Of a stretch of 22,434 nucleotides of DNA, positions 13,899 through 21,351 are shown piece after piece. Source of the DNA: JAICLL01 sp035252155 (GTDB lineage: Bacteria; Planctomycetota; Planctomycetia; Pirellulales; JAICIG01). The notes under the pieces were generated by a model. The model did not search any database. It saw only the letters and a program-made list of their open reading frames with translations, and was not told the DNA's origin. The translations under genes and the position numbers were made by a program. How positions within the stretch are numbered: the first letter of the stretch is position 1; every line of letters begins with the position of its first letter. The DNA lies in the NCBI GenBank assembly GCA_035252155.1, contig DATFDL010000730.1, positions 1 to 22,434 of the forward strand. Direction: 5' to 3'.

Positions 13899-14759
13899 AT
13901 GACGAAGCATGTTTTTTGGATTTCGACCGCCGCCGCAATTTGCCTGGCCCTGTTGCCGGCCGGCCCGGCACAGGCTAGCGCCCTGCGAGGTCACGGCGGG
14001 GCGTGCTGCGCGCCCTGTGCCCCATGCGTGCAGTACGACATTGTATATGACGTGCGCAATGTGACTTGTTATCGAACCGTCTATGAAACCGCCTATCGCC
14101 AGTGCAACTACACCATCTGCAAGCCGGTCTACAAGACGGTCTATCAGCAGTGCCAATACACCATTTGCCGGCCGCAGGTCGAATGGGTCAAAAAGCAGTG
14201 GACCTGCACGGTGATGAAGCCGGTGTATCAAACGGTGAATCAGCAACGGTGTCGCCCGGTGTGCCAGCCGGTGACGACCTACTGCACCTACCGTTGCGAC
14301 ATGGGGCACTGGGCGACGCCCGCTCCGCCGCCGCAGACGGGCTGCTGCCAGCCTTGTCCACCGCCGTGCCCAGTGTGGGTGCCGAACATCGTCGAGAAGA
14401 AGGTGCCCGTCACTCGCTATGTGTGGAAGAACGTGATGGAGACGGTGCCGGTGCAGGTGTGCAAGATGGTGCCGCAGCAAATCACGCGAAGCTGCAATGT
14501 GCCCGTGTGCAAGCTGGTGCCGCAGACGATCACCCGCCAGGTGCCGCGCGTGACTTGCCAGATGGTGACGCAGCAGATGACGCGCCAGGTGCCGTACTGC
14601 GTGTGCAAGCAGGTGCCGTACACCGTGCAGGTGCGCGTACCGCGTTGTGTGCCGCGTCCTTGCAACAGCAACATGGCAGCCCCCCCTGTGGCCCCGGTGC
14701 CCCCGCAATCGACCGACGTGAACGAGCGGGCCCTGGCGGCGATGGGTCACGTGTCGTAG
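13899..14759 (+). CDS. secreted Cys-rich YTV-type repeat protein
   Basis: A 286-residue protein with a signal peptide (residues 1-27, cut near AQASA). The mature part is rich in Cys (about 35), Val, Tyr, Gln and Pro. It is built from imperfect repeats of about 10-13 residues such as CNYTICKPVYKTVYQQ, VCKMVPQQITRSC and YCVCKQVPYTVQV. The alternating C-x-[MV]-V-[PT]-x-x-x-T pattern and the 'VPYTV' string correspond to the YTV family that expanded in planctomycetes, thought to be extracellular or wall associated. AGGAG lies nine bases before the ATG. The gene is followed after nine bases by nadC, although a functional link is unlikely. The many cysteines suggest disulfide or metal cross-linked structure. 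Confidence 0.85.
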   Translation: MTKHVFWISTAAAICLALLPAGPAQASALRGHGGACCAPCAPCVQYDIVYDVRNVTCYRTVYETAYRQCNYTICKPVYKTVYQQCQYTICRPQVEWVKKQWTCTVMKPVYQTVNQQRCRPVCQPVTTYCTYRCDMGHWATPAPPPQTGCCQPCPPPCPVWVPNIVEKKVPVTRYVWKNVMETVPVQVCKMVPQQITRSCNVPVCKLVPQTITRQVPRVTCQMVTQQMTRQVPYCVCKQVPYTVQVRVPRCVPRPCNSNMAAPPVAPVPPQSTDVNERALAAMGHVS

Positions 14760-14768
14760 CTTGACGAG

Positions 14769-15710
14769 ATGAGCACGCGCGGCAAAGACTTCCGCCGAAG
14801 CCAGTGGGACGCCGAGGTAGAAGACGATTGCCGGCAGCTCATTCGGCTGGCGGTGCGCGAAGACCTCGACCGGCTTTACGATTGGACCACGGTGGCCTTG
14901 GTGCCCGACGCGGCGGTCGGCGCTGCGCGGGTGGTGGCGCGGCAGCCGGGCGTGGTCGCGGGGTTGCCCGCCTGCCGCGTGACGCTCGACGAGTACGACC
15001 CGCGGATTGTGTTCGATGCGTTAAGCGCTGACGGAAAACAGGTCGAGGCGGGCGCCGCGATTGCCGAACTTCGCGGCCCGGCCCGCAGCCTGCTTACCGC
15101 CGAGCGTCCGCTCTTGAATCTGCTGGGCCGGCTGTGCGGCATCGCCACGCTTACCCGCCGCTATGTCGAAGCCGTCGCCGGCACGCGCGCCAAAATCTAC
15201 GACACTCGCAAGACGACGCCCGGCTGGCGCAGGCTGGAAAAATACGCCGTCGGCGCCGGCGGCGGGCAAAATCATCGCCTGGGGCTGTTCGACGGCATTT
15301 TGATCAAGGATAACCATCTGGCGTTGGGCGCATTGGCCCAGGGCGTGCGATTTTCGCCGCGCCAGGCGGTCGAGCGAATTCGCGAGTTTTTGGGCCAGGC
15401 TGAGGCGGATGACCCCCGGCGCGAGATGCTCGTCGAAGTCGAGGTCGACACGCTCGAGCAGTTGGCCGATGTGCTGACGGCCGGTCCCGACATCGTGTTG
15501 CTCGACAACATGTCGCCCGAGCAACTGCGGCAGGCGGTCGGGCGACGAGACGCGCTCGCTCCGCAGGTCGAGCTTGAAGCGTCGGGCGGAATCAACCTGG
15601 CGACGGTCGGCGACATCGCCCGCAGCGGTGTTGAGCGGATCAGCGTCGGGGCGCTGACTCATTCGGCGACCTGGTTCGACGTTGGGTTGGACTGGCAGGT
15701 GCCGACATAG
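14769..15710 (+). CDS. nadC: nicotinate-nucleotide pyrophosphorylase (carboxylating)
   Basis: A 313-residue enzyme of NAD synthesis that converts quinolinate and PRPP to nicotinate mononucleotide, CO2 and pyrophosphate. Signatures are ERPLLNLLGRLCGIATLTRRYV, the active-site stretch YDTRKTTPGWRRLEKYAVGAGGGQNHRLGL, FDGILIKDNH, VEVEVDTLEQL, VLLDNMSPEQL and EASGGINL with VERISVGALTHS. It starts at ATG 14769, nine bases after the YTV gene, with only a weak Shine-Dalgarno sequence, so it may be read on the same transcript. Its last 71 bases overlap the 3' end of the convergent hypothetical gene. Confidence 0.95.
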   Translation: MSTRGKDFRRSQWDAEVEDDCRQLIRLAVREDLDRLYDWTTVALVPDAAVGAARVVARQPGVVAGLPACRVTLDEYDPRIVFDALSADGKQVEAGAAIAELRGPARSLLTAERPLLNLLGRLCGIATLTRRYVEAVAGTRAKIYDTRKTTPGWRRLEKYAVGAGGGQNHRLGLFDGILIKDNHLALGALAQGVRFSPRQAVERIREFLGQAEADDPRREMLVEVEVDTLEQLADVLTAGPDIVLLDNMSPEQLRQAVGRRDALAPQVELEASGGINLATVGDIARSGVERISVGALTHSATWFDVGLDWQVPT

Positions 15711-16230
15711 AATCAAACATTTCCGCCAACCCTCGGCCGATGGGAGCGATCGACGCCATGGCGCCGGTTTCGGCCAAGGCAGTGCATCGCTGTTCGAGAT
15801 CGAATAAGACCGTTGCTTGCCGGTCGTCGGACGAGAACCGCAAAGCATATTGCCAGTCCGCCACGCGAGCGTCCGGCGCGATTGACCAATCGAAGCTCGT
15901 GTCATGCACCAGCCGGTGCCGCAGATGGGGCATGCCCGGCGCTTGCGCGGCATCGGTCCGGGCGGCTATCCGCCAGTGTCGGCCGCGCCAGGCGACCGTG
16001 CCGCCCTTGGATCGCTCCACCGTGTCATCCGGTTCGAGTCTCAGCAGTTCGACCTTGGGCGCAGCGACGATGAGTTCCGCCGCTTCGCCTCCCCACAGAG
16101 CAATCGCTCGCTGCTGCACGTGCCGGTGATACAACCAGCCGCCCCCCGCGCCCGCCACGCCCAGCGCAATCAGTGCCGCGATTAGATATTTGCTGTGATG
16201 CGCGCTGTTCTCGCCCACGATCTGGCTCAA
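15640..16230 (-). CDS. membrane-anchored hypothetical protein, 196 aa
   Basis: A 196-residue protein. Residues 1-15 are polar, 16-34 form one hydrophobic helix (LIAALIALGVAGAGGGWLY), and the rest is soluble with Trp-rich and acidic segments (…TVAWRGRHWRIAARTD…DTSFDWSIAPDARVADWQYALRF…). This suggests a single N-terminal anchor with an outside domain. The start is a TTG that overlaps the stop of the upstream CoA-transferase gene (TTGA), with a GGGAG-like site before it; translation is probably coupled. The last 24 residues are coded opposite the end of nadC and look low-complexity, so the natural C-terminus may have been longer or changed. Function unknown. Confidence 0.65.
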   Translation of the reverse strand: MSQIVGENSAHHSKYLIAALIALGVAGAGGGWLYHRHVQQRAIALWGGEAAELIVAAPKVELLRLEPDDTVERSKGGTVAWRGRHWRIAARTDAAQAPGMPHLRHRLVHDTSFDWSIAPDARVADWQYALRFSSDDRQATVLFDLEQRCTALAETGAMASIAPIGRGLAEMFDSMSAPASPTQRRTRSPNESAPRR

Positions 16231-17432
16231 CTCACCGCTCCCGCACGCCGCAATTCTGCAATTTGGTCAGCACCGTATCCGAGCCACTCCCGCAACACCT
16301 CGTCGGTGTGCTGGCCCAAGTCGGGCGGCACGATCGCGCGACGGATCGGTTCTCCTTGCCAATGCACCGCGCCGCCCAAAAGCCGATAGCTGCGGCCCGA
16401 GGCATCGGTTGTATCGAGCACCATCTCGCGGGCCGCCATCTGCGGAGAAGCCAGCACTTCGTCCACCGCCAAGACCGGTGAATGCGGCACCTCAGCCGCC
16501 GTGAGCACCTGCTGCCACTCCGCGGTCGTGCGCTCGCCGAAGAGCGGCTGCAAAATCGGAATCAACGCCGCACGGTTTTCGACTCGGGCAGGGTTAGTCG
16601 CGAATCGCGGGTCGCTCGCCCACTTATCGCGGTCGACCGCCCGACAAAACCGCTGCCACTGCCGATCGGCCCCGATGGCGACCACCAGGTGTCCGTCGGC
16701 CGTGGCGAACGCTTCGTAAGGCACGATCTGCGGATGCGCGTTTCCCCAGCGGGTCGGCCGCTCGCCGGTGAGCAGTGTCGCCTGCGCGACGTTCACCAGG
16801 CTGGCCAATGTGCAGTCGGCCAGGGCCAGGTCGAAGTTGGCGGCCTGCCCGCCGCGCTCGCGACCCACCAGCCCCGCCAGTACACTGGCGGCGGCATATA
16901 AGCCGGTGATGACGTTGGTAATCGCGACGCCGACTTTCATCGGCATGCCCTCCGGCTCGCCGGTGATCGACATGATGCCGGCCGCGGCCTGCATCATCAG
17001 ATCATAGCCGGGCGATGCCGCCAGCGGGCCGGTGCGGCCGTAGCCCGAAATCGAACAGGTCACCAACCGCGGGTTCAACTGCCGTAGCCGTTCGGGTGCC
17101 AGGCCCAGCTTATCGAGCGAGTCGGGCAAAAAATTCTCGACCATCACATCGGCCCGGCGCAGCAGCTCGTCGAGCACCGGGCGGCAGTTAGCATGCTGCA
17201 GGTCGAGCGCCAACGACCGTTTGCCACGATTGCACGAAAGATAATAGCCGCTCGGCCCACCGGCACCGAGAAACGGCGGTCCCCATTGGCGCGTATCGTC
17301 GCCCGCGCCTGGGCGCTCGACCTTTACGACGTCGGCGCCCAGATCAGCCAAGAGTTGCGTACAGACCGGGCCGGCCAAGACGCGCGACAAATCGAGGACG
17401 CGAAGGCCAGTGAGAGGTGGCGGGACGAGCAT
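16227..17432 (-). CDS. CoA-transferase family III (CaiB/BaiF) protein
   Basis: A 401-residue enzyme of the family that moves CoA between carboxylic acids. Signatures are LRVLDLSRVLAGPVCTQLLADLGADVVKVERP at the N-terminus, YYLSCNRGKRSLALDL, VMVENFLPDSLDKLGL, CSISGYGRTGPLAASPGYDLMMQAAAG with the expected catalytic Asp144 in PGYD, and the late WGNAHPQIVPYEAFATADG segment. Members include formyl-CoA:oxalate, carnitine, succinyl-CoA and methylsuccinate/citramalate transferases and racemases; the donor and acceptor cannot be deduced. ATG at 17432 follows a 'GAACCCTGAACCCT' tract rather than a Shine-Dalgarno sequence. It is coupled to the next gene by a 3-4 bp overlap. Confidence 0.9.
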   Translation of the reverse strand: MLVPPPLTGLRVLDLSRVLAGPVCTQLLADLGADVVKVERPGAGDDTRQWGPPFLGAGGPSGYYLSCNRGKRSLALDLQHANCRPVLDELLRRADVMVENFLPDSLDKLGLAPERLRQLNPRLVTCSISGYGRTGPLAASPGYDLMMQAAAGIMSITGEPEGMPMKVGVAITNVITGLYAAASVLAGLVGRERGGQAANFDLALADCTLASLVNVAQATLLTGERPTRWGNAHPQIVPYEAFATADGHLVVAIGADRQWQRFCRAVDRDKWASDPRFATNPARVENRAALIPILQPLFGERTTAEWQQVLTAAEVPHSPVLAVDEVLASPQMAAREMVLDTTDASGRSYRLLGGAVHWQGEPIRRAIVPPDLGQHTDEVLREWLGYGADQIAELRRAGAVS

Positions 17433-17472
17433 GAGGGTTCAGGGTTCAGGAAGTCGCTGCCCACCCGCTGTT

Positions 17473-17612
17473 GTGGCATGGTCTCCGACCATTGCCACCA
17501 AGCTTGACCGATAGGTCTCCGGTTCTGGGTGGGCGATCACACCGAACTCGGGAGACCTTCGGTCGGTAGTGTGAAACGGTCGAAGACCGTTCCACAACCG
17601 AGGAGACCGTTT
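17473..17612. repeat. second cluster of 'GGTCTCC' hairpin units
   Basis: This contains GTGGCATGGTC-TCC-GACCATTGCCAC (17473-17498), the arms GACCGATAGGTCTCC (17506-17520) and GGAGACCTTCGGTC (17551-17564), GTGAAACGGTC-GAA-GACCGTTCCAC (17571-17595), and a single arm GGAGACCGTTTCGC (17602-17615). Layout and sequence match the cluster at 498-655. It fills the divergent spacer between the CoA-transferase gene and the aroB unit; no gene is seen in 17433-17732. Confidence 0.8.
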
Positions 17613-17732
17613 CGCACCAACGTTGTACCATCGGCCGTTCCCCTACGGGCAACGCAGCATTATACTGTGCCGAAATCAATCGGCTTAGTAGTCATCCGTA
17701 AGAAACTGCCCCGAGCCCCCAGCCCCTCTCCC

Positions 17733-17954
17733 ATGGCCAACGCTTTTGATCCTTACCGCGAAGCCCTGGTCGTCGAAGAAGACACCATCTGGCCGGACGA
17801 ATACGATGCCTGGGATGAAACCCGGCGTAGCGACGTTGCCCGCCGCCTGCACGCCGCCCCACAACAGGCCGCCAATCTCGACTACGTGCGGCTGCACACG
17901 GGCTTTTGCCGCCAGATCGCCGTGACGCCCGAAGACATCGAGCGGGTCAAGTGA
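17733..17954 (+). CDS. small conserved protein coupled to aroB, 73 aa
   Basis: A 73-residue acidic protein beginning MANAFDPYREALVVEEDTIW, without membrane segments. The TGA overlaps the GTG start of aroB (GTGA), so the two are almost certainly co-translated. No Shine-Dalgarno sequence precedes the ATG; instead there is a C/T-rich stretch (about 17713-17732) like those before fwdB and fwdC. Similar short proteins are common next to planctomycete biosynthetic genes, but I cannot assign a function. Confidence 0.7.
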   Translation: MANAFDPYREALVVEEDTIWPDEYDAWDETRRSDVARRLHAAPQQAANLDYVRLHTGFCRQIAVTPEDIERVK

Positions 17955-19078
17955 ACGCCCCATCTCTCGGCCCGCCGACCAACCTGTCCACGGTCTTCGT
18001 GCCGCTGGGCGACCGCAGCTACACCATCGAGATCGGCACGGGCAACCTGGGCCGCGCCGCCCGGTTCTTGCTGGAGCGCCGCCGGGCAACCCACGCGGTG
18101 ATCATCACCGACGAGCACGTCGAAGAGCCGCACGCCGCCGAAGTGGTCGCGTCGCTGGTCGAGCAGCGCTTCGACGTCGACCTGGTGGTGATCGAATCGG
18201 GCGAGCTCTCCAAGTCGGTCGAGACGGCCCAAGAACTGTGGCAGAAGTTGCTCGATCTGGGGGCTGATCGCCGCACCGTCGTCATCGCGGTCGGCGGCGG
18301 CGTGATCGGCGACCTGGCAGGGTTTGTGGCGGCGAGCTACGCCCGCGGCTTGCCGTTCTTGCAAATCCCCACCACGCTGCTGGCCCAGGTCGATAGCTCG
18401 GTGGGCGGCAAAGTGGGCGTCAATTTGCCCGGCGCCAAGAACATGGTGGGTGCTTTTTGGCAGCCGCTGGGCGTGCTGATCGACACCGACGTGCTAGGCA
18501 CGCTGCCAGACCGCGAATACCGCTCCGGCCTGGCCGAAGTGGTCAAATACGGCGTCATTCTCGACGCTGAGTTTTTTGAATTTTTGGAGCGTCACGTCAG
18601 TGAGCTGAATCGGCGCGACGCGGCGGTGTTGCGGCAGATCGTCGCCCGGTCTTGCCAGCTCAAGGCATGGGTAGTCAGTCAGGACGAGCGCGAAGAGACC
18701 GGGCTGCGGTCGGTGCTCAACTATGGCCACACGTTCGCCCACGCACTCGAGGCCCTCACGGGCTACAGCGGCCTGCTCCACGGCGAAGCAGTGGCGATCG
18801 GCATGGTCTGCGCGTCGCGGTTGGCCGAGCAGGTCGGCCGGATCGATGCCTCGCTCACCGTCCGTCAGCGGCGGCTTCTCGAAGCCTTGCGTCTGCCGGT
18901 TGTTGCGCCGTCGCAGCTCGACGCCGGCGCGATCGTGCGGGCGATGTCGCACGACAAAAAGGCCGAGCACGGCCAATTGCGATTTGTTCTTCCCTCGCGA
19001 CTCGGCCACGTCGAGTTGGTCCGCGACGTGCCCGAGGCGGCGGTGTTCGCGGCGCTTGATGACGGCAGCGAGCGGTGA
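17951..19078 (+). CDS. aroB: 3-dehydroquinate synthase
   Basis: A 375-residue enzyme of the shikimate pathway (DAHP to 3-dehydroquinate, NAD and divalent metal dependent). Signatures are SGELSKSVETAQELW, VIAVGGGVIGDLAGFVAASYARG, QIPTTLLAQVDSSVGGKVGVN, GAFWQPLGVLIDTDVL, SGLAEVVKYGVI and the metal-binding LNYGHTFAHALE with HGEAVAIGM. I choose the GTG at 17951 over an earlier ATG at 17906, because it overlaps the stop of the preceding small gene and gives the usual N-terminal length. The 3' end abuts the decayed gene on the other strand. Confidence 0.95.
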   Translation: MNAPSLGPPTNLSTVFVPLGDRSYTIEIGTGNLGRAARFLLERRRATHAVIITDEHVEEPHAAEVVASLVEQRFDVDLVVIESGELSKSVETAQELWQKLLDLGADRRTVVIAVGGGVIGDLAGFVAASYARGLPFLQIPTTLLAQVDSSVGGKVGVNLPGAKNMVGAFWQPLGVLIDTDVLGTLPDREYRSGLAEVVKYGVILDAEFFEFLERHVSELNRRDAAVLRQIVARSCQLKAWVVSQDEREETGLRSVLNYGHTFAHALEALTGYSGLLHGEAVAIGMVCASRLAEQVGRIDASLTVRQRRLLEALRLPVVAPSQLDAGAIVRAMSHDKKAEHGQLRFVLPSRLGHVELVRDVPEAAVFAALDDGSER

Positions 19079-19276
19079 ACGAGGGGCTTGCGTTTGACAT
19101 GCGGGCACCAGAATGTCCTTTTTCGATGAGTGTCTCAGCCCGGTCGTTGCCACAATCCGCCCTTCGTGGTAAACGGCGAAAATCGGATGCGGAAACCCTT
19201 TGGGCGTGACATTCTGCGCACGAAGCTTGCGAAGAGCTTTTTCGGCGACTTCCATTGTCAATGGACTGCCGCCCAT
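19079..19276 (-). pseudogene. remnant of a HicB-linked small protein, frameshifted and truncated
   Basis: The frame starts at 19276 (or ATG 19255, MEVAEKALRKLR) and reads a recognisable small domain: ALRKLRAQNVTPKGFPHPIFAVYHEGRIVATTGLRHSSKKDILVP. Related proteins continue 'VPHV(K/Q)…LRV'. Here the frame gives VPACQT, while the +1 frame gives P-H-V-K directly, so one extra base near 19110 has shifted it. After that the frame runs antisense through aroB to 18494 with no family resemblance, so the 3' end has been lost at the aroB border. It probably was the partner of the HicB-like gene upstream. Confidence 0.5.
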
Positions 19277-19563
19277 TACTTGACTCGCAAAAACTCGCGC
19301 ATGATCGTCAGACGCTTCGCAAGATCGTCGCCCAGGTTCGGTTCCTCATTGCAAAACAAACGGAATGTGGATGCAATCGCATCCTTAAGCATGTCGAGAG
19401 CCTCAAGCTCCGTGTCGCCGCTAGCATTTACGTTCGCTTCCGACCACGAGGCGACCCAAGCGCCATCGTCTGGCTGCACGAAGGCGAGAATGGGATTGGT
19501 TACCTCACAGGAGGGGAGTCCACCAGGATCGTTCACGATTCCGTGCGTATAGATCCCTTCCAT
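19276..19563 (-). CDS. HicB-like antitoxin-type protein
   Basis: A 95-residue protein with the pattern of the HicB-like fold: a short beta-rich N-terminus, AFVQPDDGAWVASWSEANVNASGDTELEALDMLKDAIASTF, then a charged helical tail (DDLAKRLTIMREFLR). HicB proteins are antitoxins that usually carry a DNA-binding tail; I see no clear helix-turn-helix or ribbon-helix-helix here, so it may be a partial or stand-alone form. Its ATG follows the stop of the LRR gene with no gap (TAA then ATG), and its own TAA overlaps the start of the decayed partner. The toxin-like partner is broken, so the pair is probably inactive. Confidence 0.6.
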   Translation of the reverse strand: MEGIYTHGIVNDPGGLPSCEVTNPILAFVQPDDGAWVASWSEANVNASGDTELEALDMLKDAIASTFRLFCNEEPNLGDDLAKRLTIMREFLRVK

Positions 19564-20751
19564 TTAGTGTAGCCACCTGCAGCCGGGATGCGCCAGCTTA
19601 AATCGAGCCAGCCCTTGCTTGGTGACGCCGGTGTTGCGGACGTCGAGCAGCTTTAGGCTTTTCAGATTGCTGAGCTTAGCCAGCCCGCCGTCGGTGACTG
19701 AGGTTTCGGCCAACCCGAGGTATTCAAGATTGGTCAGCCCCGCGATCTCATCGAGGCCGGCATCGGTGATGTTGGCGCACATTAGGTCAAGCGTTTTCAA
19801 CGCCTTAAGGCCGCGCAGTTGGGTCAAACCGGCATCGCTGATTCTCTGATCGCTGGTTTTGTCAAAGATGAGACGAAGATGCTCAAGGCGCTTCAGGCTC
19901 GCGAGATGGGCCAGGCCAGCATCCGTGATTTCCGATCGAGCAAGTCGAAAATCGCGCAATTCGGTGAGCTCGCCAATATAGCGCAGACCCGCATCAGTGA
20001 CGCAGTTCGGGGATGCGTCAATATCTAGATAAACCAGCCGCCGTAATCCCCTGATGTGTTGAAGCGCGGGGTCGTCCAACTGGTTGCTCCCAATTTGGAG
20101 CATCGCCACATCATGCAGGTCGGCCAAGGGCTGGAGTCGATCGCCTACGCATTTTGGTCCCCCGACTGTGGCCAAGGTGATTCGGTCGAAAACTCGAAAG
20201 CGGTCGCCGGGCAAGAACCGCCGTAGCGTGTGCGGGATTCCCTGGTCGACGAAAAAGCCAAAGTAAAGGTCCGCTGCAGAATCGATCACCCGTTGCTGCC
20301 GGCGATGTTGATAAAGCGCCCAGCCAAGCAGCGCCGATACGGCGGCGACCGCCAGCAACAAGCCGCGCATTCCGTATTGAAAGGGTCGCGGCGACCGAAG
20401 GCGCCGCCGCATGGCCCAACAAGTGGCCGCGAGCAACGCCAGACCGAGCGACGCATCGGCGATCGCAGCCGCGGGGCGAAACCAGAGCACGCCTTGAGTC
20501 GGATCCGGAATCCAAGCGTCGCGATCCCCGCGCGTGACGTCGAATCCGGCGTGTCGGCCCACAAAGACCCAAGGCCAGCCGTTTTGCCATTCAAAGGCAT
20601 AAAATCGTTCGCGGCTGACGCGCACAAAGCCAAGGTTAGCAATCGCCAGCACCGCCGCAACCGCGACGACCGCCGCCAGCGACGCACACGTTCGCCAGAA
20701 GCGACTTGGTACAACCTCGCCAGGCTGCAAACTCACGGGCGACGACGACAC
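19564..20751 (-). CDS. membrane-anchored leucine-rich repeat protein
   Basis: A 395-residue protein. The N-terminal part has about three membrane helices (residues about 18-42, 90-112 and 126-147), separated by a loop with Trp-rich segments. Residues about 200-390 carry six to seven LRR units of about 24 residues of the cysteine-free F-box-like kind, each with the motif (I/V)TDAGL or VTDGGL followed by L..L..L..L (SEITDAGLAHLASLKRLEHL…; ANITDAGLDEIAGLTNLEYL…). Such 'planctomycete LRR' proteins are abundant in this phylum and presumed to bind proteins. The start is a GTG with a GAGG about ten bases before it. Function unknown. Confidence 0.85.
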   Translation of the reverse strand: MSSSPVSLQPGEVVPSRFWRTCASLAAVVAVAAVLAIANLGFVRVSRERFYAFEWQNGWPWVFVGRHAGFDVTRGDRDAWIPDPTQGVLWFRPAAAIADASLGLALLAATCWAMRRRLRSPRPFQYGMRGLLLAVAAVSALLGWALYQHRRQQRVIDSAADLYFGFFVDQGIPHTLRRFLPGDRFRVFDRITLATVGGPKCVGDRLQPLADLHDVAMLQIGSNQLDDPALQHIRGLRRLVYLDIDASPNCVTDAGLRYIGELTELRDFRLARSEITDAGLAHLASLKRLEHLRLIFDKTSDQRISDAGLTQLRGLKALKTLDLMCANITDAGLDEIAGLTNLEYLGLAETSVTDGGLAKLSNLKSLKLLDVRNTGVTKQGLARFKLAHPGCRWLH

Positions 20752-20795
20752 GATGGGGCACCTCGGCCAATACGGCGTCTGAGGCGGCGAGCAAA

Positions 20796-20879
20796 GTCGC
20801 CTTTCGCTCCGCGAAAGCTGCGCTACTGTCGCCTTTCGCTCCGCGAAAGTTGCGCAACTTTCGCGAAGCGAAAGGCGAC
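20796..20879. repeat. triple 'GTCGCCTTTCGCTCCGCGAAAG' unit forming a near-perfect palindrome
   Basis: Copy one is at 20796-20817. Copy two (20828-20855) and copy three (20852-20879) are reverse complements of each other with one mismatch, together a 52-base palindrome. Each unit is itself palindromic (CTTTCGC…GCGAAAG). A further copy lies at 769-790 and degenerate ones near 11266-11345. It fills the spacer between the LRR and cold-shock genes. Confidence 0.85.
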
Positions 20880-20898
20880 AATTCAGAGCGTCCGGGAG

Positions 20899-21111
20899 TT
20901 ACGCCGGCCTGACCGACGAGGCGCGCGGCCCCTTGCCGCTTTTGCGGTCGGCCTCGCCTAGCTCAAACTCGACCTCCTGGCCTTCGGCCAGACTGTCGAA
21001 CTGCCCGTCGGCCACCGACGAGTGATGAAAGAACACTTCGGGCCCGTTGTCGGGCTTGATGAATCCGAATCCCTTTTCGCTGACCAGTTTTTTGATTTTC
21101 CCAGTGGGCAT
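20899..21111 (-). CDS. cold-shock domain protein
   Basis: A 70-residue single cold-shock domain protein (CspA family) that binds single-stranded RNA/DNA. The RNP1 motif KGFGFIK (residues about 13-19) and RNP2 VFFHHSSV (about 27-34) are intact, and the C-terminus EGQEVEFELGEADRKSGKGPRASSVR is typical. The start is the ATG at 21111 (MPTGKIKKLV) with GAGGA before it; the longer open frame upstream to 21255 has no family resemblance and is probably the 5' leader, which in this family is often long and regulatory. Confidence 0.93.
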   Translation of the reverse strand: MPTGKIKKLVSEKGFGFIKPDNGPEVFFHHSSVADGQFDSLAEGQEVEFELGEADRKSGKGPRASSVRPA

Positions 21112-21351
21112 GGAACGACTTTCCTCAACGCGCGCGTGAATCGAATCTAGGATAACGAAAAAGCCGCCGCAGGCGGGGCAGGTACCTGGGCGGCCATCGC
21201 CAGTGCAAGCACCGACGATAGGCAACAGAGTACGCTGGTTTGGGGGGAATTGCAAGCAGATTCTCGGCCAAAAGCAAAAAAAGATGCCTCAAACGTAGCG
21301 GCCGCCTGCCGGGGATGGCCTTTCAGGCCGTCCCCATCAAGGAAGCCACCA

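Noticed and set aside
13764..14750. His/Leu-rich 328-residue frame opposite the YTV-type gene
   Set aside because: Its 'RHLLRHHLA' repetition is the mirror of the Cys/Val/Gln repeats on the other strand. The plus-strand gene has a signal peptide and a ribosome site.
18494..19078. Long C-terminal extension of the HicB-linked ORF
   Set aside because: It runs antisense through aroB and shows no family similarity after the frameshift, so it is chance open frame.
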